Part shown: in pieces, positions 50,808-58,540 of the stretch
Numbering within the stretch: position 1 is the first letter of the stretch
Layout of the letters: each line of letters opens with the position of its first letter
Source of the DNA: Solobacterium sp.
Lineage (GTDB): Bacteria > Bacillota_I > Bacilli_A > Erysipelotrichales > Erysipelotrichaceae
DNA length: 58,540 bases
Assembly (NCBI GenBank): GCA_017432325.1
Contig: JAFRJJ010000065.1
Location: 1 to 58,540 of the forward strand
Direction of reading: 5' to 3'
Position numbers and translations under genes: made by a program
Notes under the pieces: generated by a model
What the model was told of the DNA's origin: nothing
The model's input: only the letters and a program-made list of their open reading frames with translations
The model's database searches: none

Positions 50808-52421
50808 TTATTCCGTCAGTACAGCCGTGCTGTACGGCGGGAGCGTCAGTACATTCTGTTCAAAGGTGACAGGACTGTCGCTGACTGTCAGTATACCTCT
50901 CAATGTATGGAATTCCGTATTGGTCACATTGACCGTCTGCTCACTGTCACTGATGTTCATGATAACTGCTGCCGGCGCATGGACACCGTCTTCCTTGAGC
51001 AGCACACATACCTGATCGGTCGTCAGGTCCTGGTGCAGCCAGGTCCTTCCTCTTGCAATCACCGGCAGCGCGTTCCTGATCCTGATAGCTTCTTTGACAT
51101 AGTTGTATATGGAGTACGGATCATTTTTCTGAACTTCATAGGAAGGGAATTTCATTTCGAAATCATCCATATAGGGAGGACCCTGGGTCATGCCTTCGGC
51201 ATTCCTGTCCTCACTCCAGTACATCGGAGCACGCTTGTTCTCGTCTTTTCCGGAGCCCTTCATACCGAGCTCTTCCCCGTAGTATACGAATACATTTCCG
51301 GTCGTCATCAGGTTCATTGACAGCGCCATCTTTGTTTTACTGCCGTCATCACCGGCATAATACCCGGCTCCCCTGCCCATATCGTGATTGGTATAGAACG
51401 GCGCATTGACATAAGTATCGGAATATCCGGCAAATAACTGCCATTCACGTTCCAGCGTATTTCCGTATTCCCTGGCAGAATAGACACCCTTCAGGGTTCT
51501 GGCGATCGCGCCTTCCGAGTCACCAAACGCAAAGTCAAACATGGAATCGATGCCGCTTGCGTAATAAGACGCGTATTCATCCATGCCTGTCCATGCTTCA
51601 CAGACAAAATAGCTGTCCTGTTTCAGTTCCGTGCCTGTCTGCTTCAGCCAGCGCAGGAATTCAATGTTCCTGCCGGGATCTGCCGTGTAGAAATATGTGA
51701 CTGCGTCCAGACGGAAACCGTCTACACCGTGTCCGAACCAGAATGACATGATATTGCGGATCTCATCCCTGACCTGTGCGTTGTCCAGGTTCAGATCAGG
51801 CATCTGGTCCCAGAATCTTGCTTCATAGTAATAGTCACTGTCCGGTAGTTTCGCGTAACCGTTCTGGAAATCCTTCCGGAAATGGTAATAATCCACATAC
51901 GGACATTCCCCGGCATCCGGCTCCCGTCCGTTCAGGCCTCTCAGATAGGATGCAGCCTGCTGGAACCAGGGATGACCGGACGCTGTATGGTTCAGCACCA
52001 GGTCAATGATCACACGGATCCCTCTGCTGTGACAGATCTCCGTGAGACGGTCAAAATCATCCAGCGTGCCGTATGCGGGATCGATCGCACAGTAATCCTT
52101 TACATCATATTTATGGTAGGTGTCGGACGGCATGACAGGCATCAGCCAGATCTGGTTGAACCCCAGATCCTGGATATAGTCCAGTTTTGAGATCAGGCCG
52201 TTGATATCCCCGATCCCGTCATTGCCGCTGTCGCAGAATGAATATAAAAACACTTCATAGGTCGTACGGTACCGATCATCGATCACGTCCGCTGTCAGGC
52301 CGGAATTCACTTCTGTCATAACATGAACAGCAGATCCCGAAGGATCTGCTGTCAAGAGTCTGTAAACAACTGCTAACAGAAGGATTCCCAGCGATAGTAT
52401 CCACCGCAGGAATTTCTTCAT
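50808..52421 (-). CDS. Membrane-anchored GH13 alpha-amylase
   Basis: This 537-residue protein begins with a signal or anchor helix (FLRWILSLGILLLAVVYRLL) followed by a GH13 barrel: YEVFLYSFCDSGNDGIGDI, DLVLNHT, GVDGFRLDA (nucleophile), FVCEAWTG (acid/base) and FYTNHDMGRG (third aspartate). It should cut starch or maltodextrin at the cell surface for uptake by the MalE-FG transporter. An all-beta C-terminal domain ends the protein. No cell-wall sorting signal is seen, so attachment is probably via the N-terminus. It lies five bases after malG. Confidence 0.88.
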   Translation of the reverse strand: MKKFLRWILSLGILLLAVVYRLLTADPSGSAVHVMTEVNSGLTADVIDDRYRTTYEVFLYSFCDSGNDGIGDINGLISKLDYIQDLGFNQIWLMPVMPSDTYHKYDVKDYCAIDPAYGTLDDFDRLTEICHSRGIRVIIDLVLNHTASGHPWFQQAASYLRGLNGREPDAGECPYVDYYHFRKDFQNGYAKLPDSDYYYEARFWDQMPDLNLDNAQVRDEIRNIMSFWFGHGVDGFRLDAVTYFYTADPGRNIEFLRWLKQTGTELKQDSYFVCEAWTGMDEYASYYASGIDSMFDFAFGDSEGAIARTLKGVYSAREYGNTLEREWQLFAGYSDTYVNAPFYTNHDMGRGAGYYAGDDGSKTKMALSMNLMTTGNVFVYYGEELGMKGSGKDENKRAPMYWSEDRNAEGMTQGPPYMDDFEMKFPSYEVQKNDPYSIYNYVKEAIRIRNALPVIARGRTWLHQDLTTDQVCVLLKEDGVHAPAAVIMNISDSEQTVNVTNTEFHTLRGILTVSDSPVTFEQNVLTLPPYSTAVLTE

Positions 52422-52426
52422 AAGTC

Positions 52427-53311
52427 TTATCCTTTCACCGCTCCGGTCATTCCTTCAACATAGAATTTCTGCATATACAGGAACAGAGCTGCGATCGGAA
52501 TCGAGATCACGACTGCGCCTGCTGCGAAACAAGTATACCATTGATTGATATATTCTTTCTGCAGCATATTCCAAAGACCGATGGCTACAGTGAACTGATC
52601 TGCATTTGCACGGCAGATGACCTTCGCAAAGATGAAGTCTACCCACGGTCCGATGAATGATGTCATGACTGTGTAGATAACGATCGGCTTTGACAGCGGC
52701 ATGGTGATCTGTGTGAATACCTGCCACTGGGAAGCACCGTCGATCATCGCTGCTTCATCGATCGATCTCGGGATCGTATCGAAATATCCCTTGGAGATCT
52801 GGAATGCCAGACCTGCGCCGGCGGAATAGACGATGATCAGTGCAAGACGGATCATGGATCCTTCCGTCAGTCCCAGTGCTTTCAGGATGTAATACTGTGC
52901 GACCATGGACATGAATCCGGGGAACAGTCCGAGGATCATCGCCAGGTTCATATACGGTTTACGCATCTTGAAGCGCATTCTGGAAAGGCTGTAGGATACC
53001 GACAGCATGAAGAATGTCGAGACGACGCATGATATGCACGCAATGATCAGCGTGTTCATGAACATCTTGGGGAAGTTCAGGACATTTCTGTCTGTGAACA
53101 GCTTGATATAGTTGTTCAGTGTATATCCCTTCGGGAAGAATGTATTGACGTAGGAACCCGGCTCTGCGCGGAAGCTTGTCAGGACGATCCAGATGATCGG
53201 CATGATCCATATGAACGCAAGTACCGCAAGCAGCAGATGAACCAGGATGTTGACCGCGCGGCGTCTGCCGCTGATCTTGTTTCTCGCAATAGGTTGATTC
53301 ATCGCAGTCAT
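52427..53311 (-). CDS. Maltodextrin ABC permease MalG-type
   Basis: This 294-residue permease has six membrane helices and the EAA loop EAAMIDGASQWQVFTQITMPLSKP, which contacts the ATPase. It pairs with the MalF-type protein to import malto-oligosaccharides. The ATG at 53311 shares a base with the malF stop (TGATG), so the two are coupled; a GTG three bases upstream is an alternative start. Confidence 0.88.
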   Translation of the reverse strand: MTAMNQPIARNKISGRRRAVNILVHLLLAVLAFIWIMPIIWIVLTSFRAEPGSYVNTFFPKGYTLNNYIKLFTDRNVLNFPKMFMNTLIIACISCVVSTFFMLSVSYSLSRMRFKMRKPYMNLAMILGLFPGFMSMVAQYYILKALGLTEGSMIRLALIIVYSAGAGLAFQISKGYFDTIPRSIDEAAMIDGASQWQVFTQITMPLSKPIVIYTVMTSFIGPWVDFIFAKVICRANADQFTVAIGLWNMLQKEYINQWYTCFAAGAVVISIPIAALFLYMQKFYVEGMTGAVKG

Positions 53312-54663
53312 CACATGAACGCCTCCTCATTCTTATAGGAACCGGAATTGCGGTACGTAACAAGCGTAACGATGGTCAGGACCACGAACGTCAGGATACC
53401 GATTACCGCACCGATGTTGTAATACTGCTGGTCAATGGTCAGCTTATACAGCCATGTAACGAGCAGGTCCGTCTGGCCGGCTGTATCTCCGACATATGTC
53501 GGACCGCCGCCCGAGAGCAGATAGATGACATTGAAGTTATTGATGTTGCCGACAAATGATGTGATCAGGTAAGGTGTTGTCACAAACAGCATGTACGGAA
53601 GCGTGATCCGGAAGAAGATCTTCACAGGACCCGCGCCGTCCATCTTTGCGGCTTCATACAGTTCTGCAGGGATATTCTGCAGGATACCCGTGATCTGCAG
53701 AAGTGTATAAGGAATACCGACCCAGAGGTTGATCACGACTATCGTGATCCTTGCCAGCATAGCGTTGGACCAGAACGGGATCGGATTTTTGATCCACCCG
53801 AGATTCTGGAGCACTACGTTTACCGCGCCGTACGGCTGCAGCATCGTATTCATGATCATCAGGGATACGAACTGCGGAACGGCTATGCTCAGCACGAAGC
53901 AGAATCTCCACATTCCCTTCCACTTCGTATCCTTACGGTTGATGATCAATGCAAGGATCATACCGAGGATGTAGTTCAGGAATGTCGCGAAGATCGCCCA
54001 GACGATCGTCCATGCCAGGACATGCCAGAACTGACGGCCGATGTTTCCGTTCATGCTGAGGACTCTCACGAACTGCGTCAGTCCGTTCCAGTCGAACAGC
54101 ATCAGATGGTTGCCCTCTTTGGAATAACTCGTAAACGCCATGCAGATCATGAAGACCAGCGGCACGATGTTGAATACCAGGATACCCAGGAACGGCGTCG
54201 TCATCAGAAGCATGTACAGGTTGCCGTTGAGCAGCGATCTCAGATCTTCTTTGAATGTGTTGACATGTTTGCCCTGCTCGACAGCCTTCTGAAGTTTATA
54301 GGACTTCTTCAGCTGAAGGATCCACAGGAGTATGAACGCAGCGACCACAAACAGTGTGACCACGCCATACAGCAGCATCAGCAGTGAGTTGTCGCCCTGT
54401 GTATATTCGTAGATGCCCTTGGCTTCATTGTAGACTTCACCGGCTTCAACACTTCCGAGTCCCGGCAGATTTGCCAGGTGTGTCAATCCGGCAGATGCCA
54501 TGTAGAAGATAAACGCTGCCTCAAGAATGAGTACCAGAATACCCTTCACCTTCTGGCCGTGCCCGAATATTCCGGCACCCATCAGGATCGTGGACAGCTT
54601 TGTCCATAGATCACCCCTTGTGATCGCCTGACCGACTGAATTACGGTCTTTTAGTGTGGCCAT
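53311..54663 (-). CDS. Maltodextrin ABC permease MalF-type
   Basis: This 450-residue permease has an extra N-terminal part with membrane segments (residues 20-125) followed by the permease core and EAA loop YEAAKMDGAGPVKIFFRITLPYM near 355. The extension is common in Gram-positive MalF proteins. AAGGAGG precedes the ATG. It forms the heterodimer with MalG. A hairpin upstream separates it from malE. Confidence 0.88.
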   Translation of the reverse strand: MATLKDRNSVGQAITRGDLWTKLSTILMGAGIFGHGQKVKGILVLILEAAFIFYMASAGLTHLANLPGLGSVEAGEVYNEAKGIYEYTQGDNSLLMLLYGVVTLFVVAAFILLWILQLKKSYKLQKAVEQGKHVNTFKEDLRSLLNGNLYMLLMTTPFLGILVFNIVPLVFMICMAFTSYSKEGNHLMLFDWNGLTQFVRVLSMNGNIGRQFWHVLAWTIVWAIFATFLNYILGMILALIINRKDTKWKGMWRFCFVLSIAVPQFVSLMIMNTMLQPYGAVNVVLQNLGWIKNPIPFWSNAMLARITIVVINLWVGIPYTLLQITGILQNIPAELYEAAKMDGAGPVKIFFRITLPYMLFVTTPYLITSFVGNINNFNVIYLLSGGGPTYVGDTAGQTDLLVTWLYKLTIDQQYYNIGAVIGILTFVVLTIVTLVTYRNSGSYKNEEAFM

Positions 54664-54689
54664 AAACCCGCCTCCTTTATTCTTGGAAA

Positions 54690-54719
54690 CACGGCTGAGG
54701 GAAAGCCCCCTCAGCCATG
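54690..54719 (-). terminator. Attenuating hairpin between malE and malF
   Basis: CATGGCTGAGGG and CCCTCAGCCGTG pair, with little T run. It should allow partial read-through, giving more binding protein than permease. Confidence 0.65.
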
Positions 54720-54745
54720 TACTGAATCAGTTTGATCGTTCCGGA

Positions 54746-56011
54746 TCAGTTGACGGTAGCTGTATTCATGCCGTCATTCATTGCTTCGGTCTTTTCAGCA
54801 GCGTTTTCATGTGTAACTGTCTTAGCGACAAGTTCCTTACCCATGTTCTCTGCCGGGCTCCAGTACTGACCCATTTCAGCCTGCAGCGGCTGAACGATGG
54901 AAGCGAAGCTCATAGCGTCCATCTGTGCCTTTGCAAGAGCGTCATCAACTTTCAGTCCTTCGTCTGTCGGGATGATGTTTCTCAGATCATAGTGATCCTG
55001 CTGAGCCTGTGTGCTTCCCAGGAATGCTGCGAGTGCTACAGCAACTTCCGGGTTCTTGGAGTTTGCATTGACGCCGATCGCTTTGGAACCTGCAAATGCC
55101 TTGAGCTGCTTTGCCTCGCCATCCAGTGTATAGGAAGGAGCTGCGCAGATACCGACATTCTCTTCGCCGAGTGCTTCAACAACAGCGTTGTAATCCCATG
55201 TACCGGAGAACAGGCAGTTGATCGTTCCGTCAGCCAGTGTGCTCGGTGTCAGACCGTTTGCGTCAACGAAGTTCGGGTTAGCAGCGAGGTCGACCAGGTA
55301 ATTTGTAACAGCGACAGCCTTGTCACCGGAGAAGTCGATGCCTGCAGCTGCGTCATCACCGTTTTCTCCGAACAGTGTGCATCCGTTTGCTACATAGAAG
55401 GAAGCGATATACCAGGAGTTGGACAGCGGGAATCCGACTTTGCCCTTTTCCAGCATCGTATCGATGCTCTTGACATCATCTTCGGAGAAGACACGCTTGT
55501 CATAGTACATGAACCATGTGTTTCCTGTGAACGGAACGCCGTATACGCCGCCATTGTAGGAAACGGTATTCAGTGTTGTCTGTGAGCACTGTTTCTGAAC
55601 CTGTTCCAGAGTAGCTCCGCCCAGTCTTGCCAGTGCGTTTGCTGCGAGCATGTCAGGGATCTGGTCGTTTGCATACATGAATACATCAGCTGCTGCTTCA
55701 GGGTCTGTCTGGATGTTCTTCAGAGTGTCGCCTTCAGAGCTTACGCCTGTTTTGAATTCAAGTTTCCATTCAGGATGTGCCGCCTTGAATGCTTCGAGTT
55801 CTTTGTTCAGCCAGTTGCCGGTTTCTTCGGACTGATCTTCGGACGGTGCCCATACTGTCAGTGTGATCGTTTCGTCTTTAGCCGGTTCTGCCGGTTTGTC
55901 AGATCCGCCACCGGATGTGCCGCCGCCTGATGAGCCGCCTGAGCACGCAGCCAGCATGCTGAGGGAGAGCAGAGCTGATAAGCCTGCTGCTAAAAATTTC
56001 TTGCTTGCCAT
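54746..56011 (-). CDS. Maltodextrin-binding lipoprotein MalE-type
   Basis: This 421-residue extracellular solute-binding protein has a lipoprotein signal peptide with lipobox MLAAC (C23), a Gly/Ser-rich spacer and a type I binding fold typical of maltose/maltodextrin-binding proteins (TLTVWAPSEDQSEE, WFMYYDKRVFSEDD). It captures oligosaccharides for MalFG. The ATG is preceded by TAGGAGGAAAG. A hairpin follows the gene. Confidence 0.88.
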   Translation of the reverse strand: MASKKFLAAGLSALLSLSMLAACSGGSSGGGTSGGGSDKPAEPAKDETITLTVWAPSEDQSEETGNWLNKELEAFKAAHPEWKLEFKTGVSSEGDTLKNIQTDPEAAADVFMYANDQIPDMLAANALARLGGATLEQVQKQCSQTTLNTVSYNGGVYGVPFTGNTWFMYYDKRVFSEDDVKSIDTMLEKGKVGFPLSNSWYIASFYVANGCTLFGENGDDAAAGIDFSGDKAVAVTNYLVDLAANPNFVDANGLTPSTLADGTINCLFSGTWDYNAVVEALGEENVGICAAPSYTLDGEAKQLKAFAGSKAIGVNANSKNPEVAVALAAFLGSTQAQQDHYDLRNIIPTDEGLKVDDALAKAQMDAMSFASIVQPLQAEMGQYWSPAENMGKELVAKTVTHENAAEKTEAMNDGMNTATVN

Positions 56012-56049
56012 ATCTTTCCTCCTAAACTAAGCAATTGTTATTTGATCCT

Positions 56050-57243
56050 TCATTCATCTAAGAACTCCAGATTGTTTCCGTTTAAATCAAATACATGGAT
56101 GACATTTCCGCCGAAGGTGAACCTGACCGTGGAATCCATGTCCAGTGACTGGCTGCCGAGTTCCAGTGTCGGTACGATGATGATGCTGTCCTTGCCGCAG
56201 GCATTGATATGCAGGTGGACGGAGCTGCCCATCATCTCGCTGACATCAACTTTGCCTTCGATCATGGCACCGGGCGTTTCCTGAAGTGAAATGTGTTCAG
56301 GTCTGACACCGATCACGATATCCTGCAAAGGTACATTGTGTGCCTTCAGTTTTTCCTGCTTGGAATCTGACAATGTGATCTCGGCATTCTCGACCCTTAC
56401 CGCATACTCACCTTTTTCATCCTTTATGAGATGCCCGTCATAGAAGTTCATCTGAGGTACTCCAATGAAGCCTGCCACAAACTGGTTCTTCGGGTGGTCG
56501 AATACTTCCTGAGGTGTTCCGATCTGCTGAATCTCACCGTCCTTCATGATGACGATCCTGTCTCCCAGCGTCATCGCTTCCGTCTGATCATGCGTGACAT
56601 ACATAAATGTCGTGTTGATCTTCTGACGGAGCTTGATGATCTCAGCTCTCATCTGGTTTCTCAGTTTCGCGTCAAGGTTGGACAGCGGTTCATCCATCAG
56701 CAGAAGCTTCGGTTCACGGACGATCGCACGTCCGATCGCGACTCTCTGTCTCTGACCGCCTGACAGTGCCTTAGGCTTCCTGTCCAGGTACTGGGTGATC
56801 CCTAGGATCTCGGCAGCCTCATTGACCCTGCGTATCCGTTCTTCCTTCGGTACATTTCTCAGTTCCAGCGGGAATTCCATATTCTGTCTGACAGACATGT
56901 GCGGGTAGAGCGCGTAGTTCTGGAAGACCATTGCGATATCGCGGTCCTTCGGTTCGACCATATTCATCAGCTTGCCATCGATGTAAAGCTCACCGCGGGT
57001 AATGTCCTCCAGTCCCGCGACCATTCTCAGGGTCGTCGACTTTCCGCAGCCGGACGGGCCTACCAGTACGATGAATTCCTTGTCTTTGACTTTCAGGTTG
57101 AAGTCATCAACAGCGACAACGCCCTCATCCGTGATCTTCAGATTGTATGTTCTGTGCTGGGGCTCATCACCCTTTTTCTTTTTTTTGGCCGGTTCCGCAT
57201 GCGGGTAGATCTTCTGAATGTGTTTTAATTCCAGTTCAGCCAT
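56050..57243 (-). CDS. MsmK/MalK-type ABC transporter ATPase
   Basis: This 397-residue ATPase powers the MalEFG importer. Walker [10 protein letters not shown] is near residue 60, the ABC signature LSGGQRQRV near 160 and Walker B LLLMDEP near 180; the C-terminal OB domain has [10 protein letters not shown] Lys-rich insert ([15 protein letters not shown] at 18-32) near the N-terminus is longer than in classical MalK; similar inserts occur in other Bacillota. AAGGAG precedes the ATG. Such ATPases can serve several sugar transporters. Confidence 0.9.
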   Translation of the reverse strand: MAELELKHIQKIYPHAEPAKKKKKGDEPQHRTYNLKITDEGVVAVDDFNLKVKDKEFIVLVGPSGCGKSTTLRMVAGLEDITRGELYIDGKLMNMVEPKDRDIAMVFQNYALYPHMSVRQNMEFPLELRNVPKEERIRRVNEAAEILGITQYLDRKPKALSGGQRQRVAIGRAIVREPKLLLMDEPLSNLDAKLRNQMRAEIIKLRQKINTTFMYVTHDQTEAMTLGDRIVIMKDGEIQQIGTPQEVFDHPKNQFVAGFIGVPQMNFYDGHLIKDEKGEYAVRVENAEITLSDSKQEKLKAHNVPLQDIVIGVRPEHISLQETPGAMIEGKVDVSEMMGSSVHLHINACGKDSIIIVPTLELGSQSLDMDSTVRFTFGGNVIHVFDLNGNNLEFLDE

Positions 57244-57254
57244 TTTTGTTCTCC

Positions 57255-58277
57255 TTAATCATACTGCATTTTTTTGACACTTTCTCCTGCAATGACCGAG
57301 TGTCTGATCATTTCATGTCTGGGTCCTCTTTGATAACTGATCCTCCAGAGCAGGTCTTCAACACTTCTCACGGCCAGTTCCCTGCTGTCCTGACAGATCG
57401 TTGCGATCCTCGGGATCGAAAACTTTGTATATCCGATCCCGTCGTAGCCGATGATCGATATATCATCGGGGATCTTTTTGCCCAGGTCTGCGATACCCCG
57501 TACAGCACCAAGGGCGATCATGTCGCCAAGCGCGAAGATCGCTGTGATCTCACTGTTGGCTCTGATCAGCTTTTGGACAGCCTCATATCCCCCTTCCATG
57601 GAAAACAGACACGGCTCATAGTTTTTCTCAAATGTGAAGTCCAGGCCTTTTCTGTTGATCACTTCGAGAGCACCGCTCAGCCGGTAATCACTGATCTGTC
57701 CCTGTTCCCTGTCCAGTGATCCTCCGATCACACCGATATGCCGGTGGCCGTAGTTCACCAGATATTCGATCGCGTCTTTTGCGCCTTCCTTGTCATCTGT
57801 TGTGAAGCTTGACAGATTATCGAATCCCAATTCTTCACCGCTGAGTGATGTCAGAACACATGGCACCTTGATCGCAGAAAAACCTTCCCGGAAGTATTTG
57901 AGATTTCCACCCAGAAAAATCAAACCTTTCGGTTTTCTCTCGGCACACACCTGAGCAGCAGCCTCGACCTCATTTGCTTTCTCATCCAGGAACAGAACGC
58001 TGACCTCTTCACCGTTATCCCTGAACACCTGCAGCATATCTTCCAGGATCGATTCGAAGAATACGTTTTTTGATCCCTTTACAAGTACCGTAACAGCAGA
58101 AGTTCCGGACTGCTTCAGCAGCTTCGCGTTTGAGTTCGGCTGGAAATTCAGATCCTTGATCACCTGTTCTATCGTCTGCCGTGTTGATTCACTGACATCC
58201 GGATGATGATTTATGACGCGGGATACCGTTCCAATGCTGTAACCGGACAATTTAGCGATGTCCTTGATTGTTGCCAT
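57255..58277 (-). CDS. LacI/MalR-type regulator of the maltodextrin operon
   Basis: This 340-residue repressor has the [23 protein letters not shown] at residues 3-22 and a LacI-type effector domain. It is the first gene of the maltodextrin operon, 11 bases upstream of the ATPase gene, so it is autoregulated if it binds the sites at 58297-58340. It closely resembles the protein at 12909-13925. Like MalR it should be inactivated by maltose or maltodextrin. AAGGAAACC precedes the ATG. Confidence 0.9.
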   Translation of the reverse strand: MATIKDIAKLSGYSIGTVSRVINHHPDVSESTRQTIEQVIKDLNFQPNSNAKLLKQSGTSAVTVLVKGSKNVFFESILEDMLQVFRDNGEEVSVLFLDEKANEVEAAAQVCAERKPKGLIFLGGNLKYFREGFSAIKVPCVLTSLSGEELGFDNLSSFTTDDKEGAKDAIEYLVNYGHRHIGVIGGSLDREQGQISDYRLSGALEVINRKGLDFTFEKNYEPCLFSMEGGYEAVQKLIRANSEITAIFALGDMIALGAVRGIADLGKKIPDDISIIGYDGIGYTKFSIPRIATICQDSRELAVRSVEDLLWRISYQRGPRHEMIRHSVIAGESVKKMQYD

Positions 58278-58296
58278 GGTTTCCTTCTTTCCCTAA

Positions 58297-58375
58297 ACGG
58301 TATCGCAAACATTACCGTTATCATTTCCGTTAACGTTTACAGAAACAGTTTATGATAGCGCTTCCAGGATGTCAA
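58297..58375 (-). promoter_or_regulatory. Promoter and LacI-type operators of the maltodextrin operon
   Basis: On the minus strand TTGACA (58370-58375) and TAAACT (58347-58352) are 17 bases apart. GTAAACGTTAACGG (58327-58340) lies at the expected start site and resembles the CGCAAACGTTTGCG-type operator of MalR/CcpA proteins. A second region, AACGGTA...TACCGTT (58297-58319) with GCAAAC in the middle, lies downstream in the leader. Confidence 0.68.
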
Positions 58376-58540
58376 TAGATAAATTTTGAAATTTCATCCT
58401 TCCCTGAAGTGAAAAGTTAAGTTCCACTCCCGAATATGTGAAGTGGAAATTTGTCTTTCCCAAAATTCCACTAGATGTTGGTCTTACAGATTTCATACAT
58501 AATAAAAGTACACAGAACATGGCGGCCGCTGTAAAGGAGG
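58376..58540 (+). promoter_or_regulatory. Upstream region of a gene beyond the window edge
   Basis: No gene is visible here. CATAAT near 58497 with a TTGGTC 16-17 bases earlier could be a promoter. The final AAAGGAGG (58533-58540) is a strong ribosome site, so a plus-strand gene probably starts just beyond the edge. Confidence 0.4.

Overview
The window looks like chromosomal DNA of a low-to-mid GC Bacillota, most plausibly an anaerobic gut member of the Erysipelotrichia. This is an inference. The signs are AGGAGG-type ribosome sites, many intrinsic terminators, a tRNA gene without an encoded CCA, PRD, RpiR, HxlR and LacI regulators, two PTS permeases and a maltodextrin ABC operon. I see no prophage, insertion sequence or CRISPR array.

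Layout. 1-2045: a structured RNA that resembles a Cas9 tracrRNA, a decayed Sel1-repeat gene and a small membrane protein. 2299-10818: housekeeping and accessory genes (YwaF-like protein, HAD phosphatase, TtcA-like enzyme, RluA synthase, MATE exporter) and an ADP-ribose module of macrodomain, VWA and PARG-like proteins. 10936-16512: S10 peptidase, a stand-alone infA, a LacI regulator, a PcsB-like hydrolase and an unknown membrane-anchored protein. 16531-19906: two lipoproteins (thioredoxin-like and PNPOx-like), a nitroreductase, a RibU-like ECF component, one broken gene and a 105-bp direct repeat. 19946-25355: a GH1, fused hydrolase/SDR, KdgT and SDR operon with a divergent LysR regulator.

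25375-31251 is the most interesting region. Five tightly packed minus-strand genes encode a Cys-containing ACGX-repeat peptide, a radical SAM/SPASM enzyme, an MDR oxidoreductase, a nitroreductase and a ferredoxin-nitroreductase. Divergent genes encode an HxlR regulator, an iron-sulfur flavoprotein and a LysR regulator. A 12-bp-identical palindromic element lies upstream of both the peptide operon and the RibU/nitroreductase/lipoprotein operon 9 kb away, so the two operons may form one regulon for a modified peptide and flavin redox chemistry.

31279-43062: an AEC transporter with a dehydrogenase, then two PTS loci. One is EIIC with RpiR and Nif3-like genes. The other is ChbG-like deacetylase, EIIC, esterase and a PRD regulator. 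A graveyard of gene fragments, including a tryptophanase C-terminus, separates them. 43451-49227: tRNA-Leu(CAA), an ankyrin/EF-G-like operon behind a probable attenuator with a leader peptide, a YgjP-like protease, an aldo/keto reductase and a phosphatase. 49254-58375: a maltodextrin operon of LacI regulator, MsmK-type ATPase, MalE, MalF, MalG, amylase and glucosidase. Its LacI protein is a close paralogue of the one at 12909. Several genes have a -10 box 6-9 bases from the ATG and no ribosome site, which suggests leaderless mRNAs.
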